This document shows positions 26,983 to 35,157 of a stretch of DNA of 64,000 bases, in pieces. The DNA comes from Bacteroidales bacterium UBA5833. Its GTDB lineage: Bacteria > Bacteroidota > Bacteroidia > Bacteroidales > Lentimicrobiaceae. The position numbers and the translations under genes are program-made. A model generated the notes under the pieces. The model saw only the letters and a program-made list of their open reading frames with translations. It searched no databases and had not been told where the DNA came from. Position 1 is the stretch's first letter. Every line of letters begins with the position of its first letter. The stretch covers positions 1-64,000 of the forward strand of contig DJGZ01000020.1 of NCBI GenBank assembly GCA_002433025.1. The letters run 5' to 3'.

Positions 26983-28473
26983 ATGAGAAGGCTAATTGTT
27001 TTATTTATTGTAATGACATTTTCCCATGGATTTGCAAGGGCTCAATCTACTTTTTTTAGAATTTATAAAAGCCAGGAGTACAACACCATGTATTCAGTTT
27101 CCGAAACCACAGATCATAATTTCATTCTTTGTGGATTTAAAGAAACTTTCCAGGGAAGTTCTTTCTATAATGCCCAGTTGTTAAAGATAGGTGGTCAGGG
27201 AAATATTTTACAGGAAAGAGTATTGGAAAGCGACTCAATTGTATCAACTTTCGCAACAATTAGAAATACTATATCAGGGGACGACCCTGGCTTTTACCTT
27301 ACAGGAAGAAAAGATTCTGTAAGCGGTGATGATGTTTTTCACTTGTTAAAGCTTTGGAAGATTGACGAGAACTTAAACTTTGTAAATGAATTTTCATTAA
27401 ATTTTGCCGATTCATTAGTTAATTTTCCACAGCAATTTATAAATCTAAACGACTCGATAATTTACATTCTCTCCTCATATGTTCGTCCCCCTGCGACTAG
27501 AAGGGATTTTTCAATAGTTAAGTTTAATTTATCTGATCTGGCTGTCTGTAGTTATTTTCCTTCCGTGAATGCTCCTAGAATTTTTTCAAACGTTGTATTT
27601 GATACCATAAATCAACAGATGAAAATTCTCATTTCTGGCCCATCTCTGAAAGAGAAAGGATTTTTACGAAACCTAACCTTTGATATGAATTTGAATTATA
27701 TTTCAGAATTTGAACCTGATTTCAACTTTCCGAGCTTGATATATAGAATGGTAAATTATAACAACAACTCTTATATTATTTTAGGAAACAATTCAAAACC
27801 ATCAGGAGAAATCTGCCTCTCTAATTTAATTTACAACAACAATAATGAACTCATAGATAGTATTTCCTTGTATTGTTCAGCGGATACCCTTACTTATCCG
27901 GGAAGCGGTACCGGAATATTGGTTTCAAGTTGTGGTATATGGAGTATAGGTATTTACAATTTTAACCCCAATACATTCTGGCCCCAAGATCCGACCTGGA
28001 TTCAACTTAGCAAACTGAACAATGATTTTGAACTAACAGATCAGTTTTATTATGGTGGTGACGGAACGTATATCCCATATGATATTATTCCAACGAGTGA
28101 CGGAGGAATGCTGATAACAGGCGATTATTACAACCCCAATTCTGCTCCTATGGTTTATCAACGGGACCCTTTTGTACTTAAGCTAAACAGCGAAGGCTTA
28201 ATCGTTAATGTAGATAACCATGAGGAACCAATTGCTCAGGAAGCCCTGGTATTGCCCAATCCGGGAAGGGAATTCCTACAGGTAAAGCTGGCTGTTCAGC
28301 ATAAGTCGGCACATTTTCAGTTATTCGATTTGGGTGGTCGCCTGGTGCTTGAAACCGATCTTTCGAGAGATATAAAACAAATCGGAACAGCACAACTCGG
28401 TTCCGGCGCTTATATCTACCGGATTACTGCATCAAACCGGGTTATTGGCAGTGGGAAGTGGGTGAAGGAATGA
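26983..28473 (+). CDS. T9SS type A sorting-domain protein, paralogue of 11557-13032
   Basis: This 496-residue secreted protein has a signal peptide (about 1-20, GFARAQ). A body of propeller-like repeats follows (ETTDHNFILCGF, TSDGGMLITGDYY) and a T9SS type A tail (VLPNPGREFLQVKL, FQLFDLGGRLVL, LGSGAYIYRI, GKWVKE). Size, repeat phrases and C-terminus parallel the island protein at 11557-13032, and both are preceded by a related lipoprotein gene. The conserved order suggests the two products act together. There is no sign here of the tail-fibre and M23 genes that follow the island pair, so the two-gene unit may be the functional core. Confidence 0.75.
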   Translation: MRRLIVLFIVMTFSHGFARAQSTFFRIYKSQEYNTMYSVSETTDHNFILCGFKETFQGSSFYNAQLLKIGGQGNILQERVLESDSIVSTFATIRNTISGDDPGFYLTGRKDSVSGDDVFHLLKLWKIDENLNFVNEFSLNFADSLVNFPQQFINLNDSIIYILSSYVRPPATRRDFSIVKFNLSDLAVCSYFPSVNAPRIFSNVVFDTINQQMKILISGPSLKEKGFLRNLTFDMNLNYISEFEPDFNFPSLIYRMVNYNNNSYIILGNNSKPSGEICLSNLIYNNNNELIDSISLYCSADTLTYPGSGTGILVSSCGIWSIGIYNFNPNTFWPQDPTWIQLSKLNNDFELTDQFYYGGDGTYIPYDIIPTSDGGMLITGDYYNPNSAPMVYQRDPFVLKLNSEGLIVNVDNHEEPIAQEALVLPNPGREFLQVKLAVQHKSAHFQLFDLGGRLVLETDLSRDIKQIGTAQLGSGAYIYRITASNRVIGSGKWVKE

Positions 28474-28516
28474 TTTGAAAACGCGCTTTTTTTTAGGGGT
28501 TCAACATGAGAAAATT

Positions 28517-28552
28517 AAAAGTAGGGACACGACATGTCGTGTCCCTACTTTT
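28517..28552. repeat. Perfect 36-bp palindrome
   Basis: The half-site AAAAGTAGGGACACGACA is followed immediately by its exact reverse complement, with no spacer. It lies between the T9SS gene and purN. It can act as a terminator (A/T outer arms) and looks like a REP-type palindromic repeat. Confidence 0.85.
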
Positions 28553-28586
28553 ATTCCCCGATTCTTTACAAACCATCATTTCTGCT

Positions 28587-28594
28587 TAACTTTG
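28587..28594 (+). promoter_or_regulatory. Possible -7 box of purN
   Basis: TAACTTTG matches TAnnTTTG 18 bp before the purN ATG. No clear TTG element at the proper distance was seen. Confidence 0.35.
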
Positions 28595-28612
28595 CAGCAG
28601 AAATTCAAGGAA

Positions 28613-29176
28613 ATGAAACGGATTGCCATTTTTGCCTCAGGCAGCGGAAGCAATGCCGAAAATATAGCAGGTTATTTCGAAAACAGTACCATTGCCAGGG
28701 TGGAAGCCATCTATTGCAATAACCCGAAAGCCCCAGTTATTCAACGTGCTGCGCGGTTGAACATCCCCCTGGTCCTGTTCGACAGGGAGAAATTTTATGC
28801 TGAAGAAACAGTACTGCGCGATCTGCAGTCACGAAAGATCGATCTGATTGTACTGGCCGGATTCCTTTGGCTGGTTCCGGGCAATCTGACCCGCGCCTTT
28901 TCAGGGAAAATTGTAAATATTCATCCGGCCCTGCTGCCGAAATTCGGGGGTAAGGGGATGTATGGAATGGCCGTTCATGAAGCGGTAATTGAAGCCGGTG
29001 AAAAAGAATCGGGAATCACCATTCATCTGATAGACGAGGTTTACGACCGAGGTAAAATCCTGTTGCAGGTAAAATGCCCGGTGATGCCCGGCGATACACC
29101 TGAAGCCCTGGCCGAAAGGGTGCATCAGCTTGAATACGAGTACTATCCGAAAGCGATTGAGCAATTGCTTGGATAG
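28613..29176 (+). CDS. purN: Phosphoribosylglycinamide formyltransferase
   Basis: PurN transfers a formyl group from 10-formyl-tetrahydrofolate to GAR in purine synthesis. The start is set at ATG 28613 (MKRIAIFASGSGSNAENIAG), the normal family N-terminus, giving 187 residues; the longer in-frame reading would run through the upstream palindrome and promoter. The phosphate-binding GSGSN, the catalytic Asn and His in VNIHPALLPKFGGKGMYG and the Asp in DEVYDRGKIL are all present. It stands alone, without other pur genes, between accessory regions. Repeat-rich DNA begins right after its stop codon. Confidence 0.93.
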   Translation: MKRIAIFASGSGSNAENIAGYFENSTIARVEAIYCNNPKAPVIQRAARLNIPLVLFDREKFYAEETVLRDLQSRKIDLIVLAGFLWLVPGNLTRAFSGKIVNIHPALLPKFGGKGMYGMAVHEAVIEAGEKESGITIHLIDEVYDRGKILLQVKCPVMPGDTPEALAERVHQLEYEYYPKAIEQLLG

Positions 29177-29333
29177 GAGGGACGAGGGACAGCTGAAAGA
29201 GGGACGAGGGACGCTGAAGGAGGGACGAGGGACGCCCCTTCGACTTCGCTCAGGGACCGGGGCGAGGGACGGCCCTTCGACTAGTTTCGGCTGCGCTCAG
29301 CAACCGCCGCTCAGGGACCGGGACGAGGGACGG
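29177..29333. repeat. Interspersed repeat family A, copy 2
   Basis: It starts directly after the purN stop with three GAGGGACGAGGGAC units (from about 29177, 29198 and 29219). The segment 29273-29332 follows, matching the reverse complement of 14985-15044 with about four mismatches. It is therefore inverted relative to copy 1. Confidence 0.75.
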
Positions 29334-29812
29334 GCTTCTCACTGAAAAGAAATATTCTTCAGACAGTGACAAGGAGACCCGGAGACGGGGAGACAAGGCG
29401 AAGATATTGCGGATTACCTTCGGTGAAAACTCTTCGTTCGGTTGCGGATTTAAAGATCATTATATTGCAGGGAAAATTCGGGTTGAAAGAATTTCTGATT
29501 TGTATAATTCCTTAATCTCAGCCTTTCATTAAGGGACGATGGATGGGCGCCCTGTTTTATGGTACTTCTTCACAAAATGTGACAAGCAGACATGGCGGCA
29601 CAGGCACATGGAGCAAGCATATGGCGAAAGACGGTAATTCTTCAGTTATGGGCAATGAAAAAAATGCCTAGCCGACATTGTTAACTAATTTCTTCACAAT
29701 ATTAGGGTTATTTTAATAACAAACCGGCAAAGAAATAATACTTAAGTTAACTGACAAATAACAACACAAATTGACAACAATCAAACCTATTATATTGTAA
29801 CTTTGTAAGGAA
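29334..29812. other. Intergenic region before the ATPase/subtilase pair
   Basis: No credible gene is seen. It contains repeat family B copy 2 (29407-29450), a stretch with ATGGCGGCACAGGCACATGG and related short repeats (about 29590-29620), and an AT-rich leader with TAACTTTG at 29798-29805, a possible -7 box 7 bp before the ATPase start (nearest TTG at 29771-29773, spacing 24 bp). Confidence 0.5.
29407..29450 (+). repeat. Interspersed repeat family B, copy 2
   Basis: The 44-bp unit matches 16442-16485 in the same orientation with about four central mismatches. In both places a family A repeat is within about 1.5 kb upstream. Confidence 0.75.
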
Positions 29813-30766
29813 ATGGCAAAAGCTGACTACATAGTATCGTTAATCAAGTCGCACTACAACAACGAACCTGAAAGGTTTACCACAGTTGCATTGCAGATAG
29901 CTGCCCACGAAGCCAAGTTGGGTCATACCACTGTTGCCAACGATATAAAAACAATAATTGACAAGGCTAAAGAAGCCAAACATAAAACAAAAGCATTTAA
30001 TCCCGACTTACAGGGTTTGATTCAGGAGAATGTTCCAGCCGTCAGGCTATCGGATATGATTGCTACCGAAGATATTAAGTCTAAAATAAACCGCATCATT
30101 TCTGAGTTTGTGCAGCGTGATAAATTACGTAAACACGATTTAGAAAATCGCAGAAAAATTCTGCTTTCGGGCCCCCCTGGTACGGGCAAAACCCTCACAG
30201 CTTCCATTATTGCCAATGAATTAAACTTGCCTCTTTACACCATTTTAATGGACAAAATGGTAACAAAATTTATGGGCGAAACAAGCGCAAAACTTCGTCA
30301 AGTGTTTGATTTGATTTTGCAGCGTCAGGGTGTTTACCTTTTTGATGAATTTGATGCCATCGGTGGTGAACGCAGCAGAGATAATGATGTGGGCGAAATG
30401 CGAAGGGTTTTAAATTCGTTTCTTCAATTTATTGAACGCGACAATTCCGACAGTTTGATTATTGCCATTACTAATAACAAAGAACTGTTAGACCAAGCCT
30501 TGTTCCGTAGGTTTGACGATGTTATTTTATATCACTTGCCAAGCTTGGAAGAAAAAGAGGAACTGTTAAAAAATAGACTTTCGCAGTTTACAAAGAAAAT
30601 TAAGTTTAAAGATTTATTACCAAATATAAACGGACTTAGCCACGCTGAAATATCACTTGCCTGTATTGATGCCATTAAAGAAACGGTCTTGAATGAAAAG
30701 CAGCAGATGAACAATGATTTAATTTTAAAAGCAATCAAAGACCGTAATGCAGCGTATCACAAATAG
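29813..30766 (+). CDS. ietA: AAA+ ATPase, IetA-like (paired with subtilase)
   Basis: This 317-residue AAA+ ATPase has Walker A GPPGTGKT (120-127), Walker B VYLFDEFD (174-181), sensor-1-like IAITNN (217-222) and an arginine-finger-type FRRFD (231-235). The N-terminal 80 residues are helical and family-specific. The stop lies 9 bp before a subtilisin-family gene, so the two are co-transcribed. ATPase plus S8 protease is the composition of IetAS, first described as a toxin-antitoxin/incompatibility operon on an Agrobacterium Ti plasmid and later grouped among anti-phage systems. By that analogy the ATPase is the antitoxin or regulator. The gene is visibly AT-richer than purN and tyrS, suggesting horizontal acquisition. 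Confidence 0.8.
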   Translation: MAKADYIVSLIKSHYNNEPERFTTVALQIAAHEAKLGHTTVANDIKTIIDKAKEAKHKTKAFNPDLQGLIQENVPAVRLSDMIATEDIKSKINRIISEFVQRDKLRKHDLENRRKILLSGPPGTGKTLTASIIANELNLPLYTILMDKMVTKFMGETSAKLRQVFDLILQRQGVYLFDEFDAIGGERSRDNDVGEMRRVLNSFLQFIERDNSDSLIIAITNNKELLDQALFRRFDDVILYHLPSLEEKEELLKNRLSQFTKKIKFKDLLPNINGLSHAEISLACIDAIKETVLNEKQQMNNDLILKAIKDRNAAYHK

Positions 30767-30775
30767 CTTTAAGGA

Positions 30776-33283
30776 ATGGCACCATATAAACACATCTTCA
30801 TACAAGGAAATGTAAGAAGCGAAAAATATAGAGCACCTTCGGCAATGGGAGCAAAACTACGCATACCCGTTCGTGACAGGGCAACTCAAAGTCAAAAGCT
30901 TTTAAATCAGTTTGCAGAAATCTGGCAACAAAAGGAACAACTGCAACAACAACGCAGTGCCGAGCAAATCGCCACAAGAGAAGGAACATATATTCAGTTT
31001 ACAAGTGCGGCAAATCACGACTTGATTACCAAAAGTTTGGAAGACCTTAGAAAAGGTATTCGGTTGCTAAACATCAAAGAAATTCCGGTTGGCGAAAATC
31101 AAATGCAGGTAAGAGCAACAGTTTACGTTCCCAATGGAAAGGAAGGACATTTCATTTCCAAAATTCAGAAATACCAACAGGAAGAAACAGCAAAAGAGCA
31201 ACCTAAAAATGCACCATTAGTCAATAGTATTGAAGACGTAAGCATAGCCTTGTTGGAAGGTTTGTGGACAGATAATCCACAACTTATTCCAACAGAAGTT
31301 ACCAAATGGTGCGAAGCGTGGCTGAATGTAAACACAAAAGAAAACCTAGAACAGGGCCAAATTGCACAGTTCCTTGCAACGCTTGAAAGAATCGGAATAC
31401 AATATAAACACAACAGCATCATTTTTCCCGAAAGAGTTGTTTTATTGGTAAATGCAAATCGTGAACATTTAATTGAATTGATGCTGCAAAGCGATTTGTT
31501 GGCAGAGTTCCGTGCAGGGCAAGAACCCGCAGGTTTTTGGGTAAATGAAAGCCGAATTGAACAACAAGTTTGGGTTGATGATTTGTTGCAAAGAATACAA
31601 ATTGTTGAAAGCAACATAAAAGTTTGTTTGTTGGACACAGGCGTAAACAACGGACATCAACTATTACAGCCGCTGATTGATAACAACAATACTCTGACGG
31701 TTGATAACGCTTGGGGAACAAACGACCACGCCAACGGTGCAGGACATGGAACATTGATGGCGGGTCTTGCGGGTTACGGGCAAATGGAACAGGTGCTTAC
31801 TTCTGCTTATGATGTTCCGCTTACGCATAAATTGTGTTCTGTAAAAATTCTTCCCAATAAAGGACAAAACCCACGGGAATTGTGGGGCGATATAACTTCA
31901 CAAGGAATTTCTATTGCCGAAATCCAAAACCCGAATATGGTTTTAGTTTATTGTATGGCGGTAACATCAAAAGAGGATACAGAGAGAGGCAGACCTTCTT
32001 CATGGTCGGGAGCGGTAGATAATTTGACTTATGGCGAAGGCGAAAACCAACGTCTGATAATTGTTTCGGCTGGAAATGTGGCTGATAATGAATTGTGGCA
32101 AAATTATCCCGTTTCAAACTTAACAACTTCGGTTCAAAATCCTGCTCAAGCGTGGAATGCTTTGGTAGCAGGAGCATACACAAACAAAATTCGGGTAACT
32201 GACCCGAGTTTTCTAAATCATACACCTGTTGCAAACGAAGGAGAACTTTCGCCTTACAGTTCAACTTCATTAGTTTGGGAAAGAAAATGGGCTGTTAAAC
32301 CAGATGTGGTTTTTGAAGGCGGAAATTTATTAAGAGCACCTGATAACAGAATTTTAGGGCACGAAGATTTGGAATTGTTGTCCACTTCAAGACAATTTAA
32401 CACAGGACGGCACTTTGATACCATTTGGGCAACAAGTGCTGCGGCAGCACAAGCATCGTGGCTTGCAGCAAAAATTGCTTACGAATATCCAAACGCTTGG
32501 GTAGAAACAATAAGAGGTTTAATAGTTCATTCTGCTAATTGGAATGAATCTATGTTTCGCCAATTAAATGTTCGTAAAGACAAAAAAGGAGATTTTTTGA
32601 ATTTAGTAAGAACTTTCGGTTACGGAGTTCCTGATTTAGATCGTGCATTGTATAGTCAGGAAAGTGCATTGACTTACATTGCTCAGGAAACCATTCAACC
32701 GTTTAATTTCAAAATTAAGGAAGGCAAAAAAAATAGTGACGCTGAAACCAACGAAATTCACTTTTTCAATTTACCGTGGGCAAGTGATTTACTGTTGCAA
32801 TTGGGCGAAATACCCGTAAAATTGAAAGTTACTCTTTCTTATTTCATAGAACCCGGAGCAGGTGAAATCGGTTGGAAAGATAAATATCGCTATCAGTCAC
32901 ACGGTTTGCGTTTTGATGTAAACAACGTAAACGAAAGTGAAGACGATTTTAGAAGGCGTGTAAACATTGCGGCACGAGATGAAAATGAAGAATTTAACGG
33001 AAATGCAGGAAGCAACCGCTGGGCAATAGGTACAAACAACCGAAGCACAGGCTCAATACATTCCGATTATTGGGAAGGAACAGCAGCCGCTTTGGCAACT
33101 TGCAATCACATTGCGGTATATCCTGTTATTGGTTGGTGGCGTGAACGCAAGCATTTGGGTAAAGTAGAAAATCAAACCCGTTACGCGTTAATCATTTCGC
33201 TTGAAACACCTGCACAAGATGTTGAGCTATACACAACCGTTAAAAATATGATTGAAGTGTCAGTCGAAATAAACACCCGATAA
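30776..33283 (+). CDS. ietS: Subtilisin-like serine protease, IetS-like
   Basis: This 835-residue S8-family protease has the catalytic triad Asp287 (VCLLDTGVN), His324 (NGAGHGTLMAG) and Ser554 (WATSAAAAQASW), with a candidate oxyanion Asn434 in VSAGN. There is no signal peptide, so it acts in the cytoplasm, unlike most subtilases. About 280 residues precede the protease domain, including a charged Gln/Glu-rich helical start; about 270 residues follow it. It is immediately downstream of the AAA ATPase, as in IetAS, where the protease is the toxic or effector part. The usual GTSMA serine motif is replaced by ATSAA; the Ser remains. The target is unknown. AT-rich codon use resembles the ATPase gene. 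Confidence 0.8.
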   Translation: MAPYKHIFIQGNVRSEKYRAPSAMGAKLRIPVRDRATQSQKLLNQFAEIWQQKEQLQQQRSAEQIATREGTYIQFTSAANHDLITKSLEDLRKGIRLLNIKEIPVGENQMQVRATVYVPNGKEGHFISKIQKYQQEETAKEQPKNAPLVNSIEDVSIALLEGLWTDNPQLIPTEVTKWCEAWLNVNTKENLEQGQIAQFLATLERIGIQYKHNSIIFPERVVLLVNANREHLIELMLQSDLLAEFRAGQEPAGFWVNESRIEQQVWVDDLLQRIQIVESNIKVCLLDTGVNNGHQLLQPLIDNNNTLTVDNAWGTNDHANGAGHGTLMAGLAGYGQMEQVLTSAYDVPLTHKLCSVKILPNKGQNPRELWGDITSQGISIAEIQNPNMVLVYCMAVTSKEDTERGRPSSWSGAVDNLTYGEGENQRLIIVSAGNVADNELWQNYPVSNLTTSVQNPAQAWNALVAGAYTNKIRVTDPSFLNHTPVANEGELSPYSSTSLVWERKWAVKPDVVFEGGNLLRAPDNRILGHEDLELLSTSRQFNTGRHFDTIWATSAAAAQASWLAAKIAYEYPNAWVETIRGLIVHSANWNESMFRQLNVRKDKKGDFLNLVRTFGYGVPDLDRALYSQESALTYIAQETIQPFNFKIKEGKKNSDAETNEIHFFNLPWASDLLLQLGEIPVKLKVTLSYFIEPGAGEIGWKDKYRYQSHGLRFDVNNVNESEDDFRRRVNIAARDENEEFNGNAGSNRWAIGTNNRSTGSIHSDYWEGTAAALATCNHIAVYPVIGWWRERKHLGKVENQTRYALIISLETPAQDVELYTTVKNMIEVSVEINTR

Positions 33284-33662
33284 TGCAAAGCCCATAACAG
33301 CACCAACCCAAAAGTGGTGATTCAGTGGTTAAATCAAGCTTTGTGCTTCTATCAAAGCCATTACTTGGTTGACAGTGAAGTGCTTCAAAATCTCCAACTT
33401 CGGGTAGCTGTCAACCGATAATTATTAGGCAGGCTGTGTGACTGAAATCAGGGATAGGAAGTAAAAATCAGAGGTCAAGGTCTAGGTTGAGGTTAAGGTT
33501 AAAGTCGGGTCATTTGGATGATTATAATGCTAATATTAATCTATATGCCTAAAGATCAACTTTTTAGAAATTAGAAATTAGGAATTAGAAATCAGAAATT
33601 CCTTCACCCCGCATTTTTCCCTTCAGCAGTGAATCCTTACATCCTTAATCTGAAACCCACAA
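33284..33662. other. Intergenic region after the IetAS pair
   Basis: No gene is seen. A hairpin lies at 33367-33416. Downstream are low-complexity stretches (GAGGTTAAGGTTAAAG about 33480-33505; AAATTAGAAATTAGGAATT about 33568-33590). Confidence 0.5.
33367..33416. terminator. Imperfect 50-bp hairpin after the subtilase gene
   Basis: GGTTGACAG (33367-33375) pairs perfectly with CTGTCAACC (33408-33416). Inside it GAAGT (33377-33381) pairs with ACTTC (33397-33401). No T-run follows, so it may be an mRNA 3' structure or a boundary element rather than a true terminator. Confidence 0.45.
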
Positions 33663-34952
33663 TTACTTCACTATCAGCAAATAGTAATTCTTCTTCCCTT
33701 TCTGCACCAGCAGGTATTTGCCGCTCAGCAGCTGCGAGGCGTCCGCGGTAAACTCTTCGCCCACTTTTGTTTTGTTTACCTGTACACCACCATCTTTCAG
33801 CATTCGGCGGGCTTCGCCTTTTGAGGGGAAGATCGTGGTTTTATCGGCAACCAGGTCAACAATGCCGATTCCTGCTGACAGGTCGGCGGTGCTTATTTCG
33901 TATTGGGGTACACCCTCAAAAACCGAAATCAGGGTTTCTTCATCCAGGCGGTGCAGGGCTTCGGCGGTTCCCTTGCCAAAGAGTATTTCGGAGGCTTCAA
34001 CGGCCGAGAGGTAATCGGTTTCGGAGTGGATGCGGATGGTGATATCCTTTGCCAGTGCTTTCTGTAGCACCCTCAGATGGGGAGCGGCCTGGTGTTCGGC
34101 AATCATAACATCAATTTCCTCTTTTCCGTAAAGGGTAAAAATCAGGATGTATTTTTCGGCATCGGCATCGGAGGTGTTGAGCCAGAACTGGTAAAACCTG
34201 TACGGTGAAGTTCTGGCCGGGTCGAGCCATACATTGCCCGTTTCCGTTTTTCCGAATTTGCCGCCGTCGGCTTTGGTAATCAGCGGACAGGTGAGTGCAA
34301 AGGCTTCTCCCCCGGTTTTTCGCCGGATCAGCTCGGTGCCGGTGGTGATGTTTCCCCACTGGTCTGAGCCGCCCATCTGCAATTTGCAGTTGTTGTGCTG
34401 GTAAAGGTGCAGAAAATCATAACCTTGCACCAGCTGGTAGGTAAATTCGGTAAACGACATTCCCTCTCCGGCTTCGCCCGTAAGGCGTTTTTTTACCGAG
34501 TCCTTTGCCATCATGTAGTTTACGGTGATGTGCTTGCCAACATCGCGGATAAAACTGAGGAACGAAAAGTCCTTCATCCAGTCGTAATTGTTCACCATTT
34601 CGGCGCGGTTGGGGGCGTCGGTATCGAAGTCGAGCAGTTTCCTGAGCTGTTTTTTCAGACATTCCTGGTTATGTCTTAAAGTTTCTTCGTCGAGCAGGTT
34701 GCGTTCTTCCGATTTTCCTGAAGGGTCGCCGATCATCCCCGTGGCTCCGCCCACCAGCACGATGGGTTTATGCCCGCTGCGCTGCAGATGCTTCAGCATC
34801 ATTACACCCACCAGATGGCCGATATGCAGCGAATCGGCTGTAGGATCAATCCCCACATAAGCCGAAATCATCTCTTTATCAAGCAATTCCTCTGTCCCCG
34901 GCATTACGGTATGAATCATTCCGCGCCACTGCAATTCTTCAACAAAATTCAT
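33663..34952 (-). CDS. tyrS: Tyrosyl-tRNA synthetase
   Basis: This class I aminoacyl-tRNA synthetase charges tRNA-Tyr. The 429-residue protein has HIGH at 43-46, the Tyr/ATP-binding region with GGSDQWGNI (194-202), a KMSKS-type loop KFGKT (232-236) and a C-terminal S4 RNA-binding domain (about 355-425; ARRMLKDGGVQVNKTKV). Length and motifs are normal for bacterial TyrRS. A well-spaced promoter lies just upstream on the minus strand. I see no T-box leader; the distance from the predicted transcription start to the ATG is only about 10 nt. Confidence 0.97.
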   Translation of the reverse strand: MNFVEELQWRGMIHTVMPGTEELLDKEMISAYVGIDPTADSLHIGHLVGVMMLKHLQRSGHKPIVLVGGATGMIGDPSGKSEERNLLDEETLRHNQECLKKQLRKLLDFDTDAPNRAEMVNNYDWMKDFSFLSFIRDVGKHITVNYMMAKDSVKKRLTGEAGEGMSFTEFTYQLVQGYDFLHLYQHNNCKLQMGGSDQWGNITTGTELIRRKTGGEAFALTCPLITKADGGKFGKTETGNVWLDPARTSPYRFYQFWLNTSDADAEKYILIFTLYGKEEIDVMIAEHQAAPHLRVLQKALAKDITIRIHSETDYLSAVEASEILFGKGTAEALHRLDEETLISVFEGVPQYEISTADLSAGIGIVDLVADKTTIFPSKGEARRMLKDGGVQVNKTKVGEEFTADASQLLSGKYLLVQKGKKNYYLLIVK

Positions 34953-34966
34953 CTGAATATTTTTTG

Positions 34967-34998
34967 CAAAGGTAGGTCATAGCGGCGAATTGTTCAAA
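34967..34998 (-). promoter_or_regulatory. Putative promoter of tyrS
   Basis: On the minus strand TTTG (34998-34995), 20 bp, then TACCTTTG (34974-34967) fits the Bacteroidetes consensus well. The tyrS ATG at 34952 follows 14 bp later, implying a very short leader. Confidence 0.6.
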
Positions 34999-35094
34999 AA
35001 TTCAACCCAATGTGATAATGAGGTGATATGACTATATGTTAAGTTATGTTTCCGGGTAAGCACTTTCACCTTTCCTGAAAAATTATTAGCCTTA

Positions 35095-35147
35095 CCTAAA
35101 TAATTATTTAGGTTTATCTAAATAAATTATTATATTTGTCTAAATAA
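35095..35147 (+). promoter_or_regulatory. 22-bp-spaced iterated operator overlapping the promoter
   Basis: Three copies of CTAAATAA begin at 35096, 35118 and 35140, exactly 22 bp (two helical turns) apart. The first is half of a perfect 18-bp palindrome (CCTAAATAATTATTTAGG, 35095-35112). A TATATTTG box (35131-35138) lies between the second and third copy. The start codon of the ATPase gene is at 35158. This looks like an operator for cooperative binding. Confidence 0.6.
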
Positions 35148-35157
35148 ATCTTAAAGC

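Noticed and set aside
33367..33416. Integron attC site after the subtilase gene
   Set aside because: The core triplets and complementary simple sites expected of attC were not found; only a plain hairpin is visible.
35095..35147. Iterons as a plasmid replication origin
   Set aside because: No Rep gene is nearby, and the repeats overlap a promoter of a chromosomal-type ATPase gene between tyrS and an epimerase gene.
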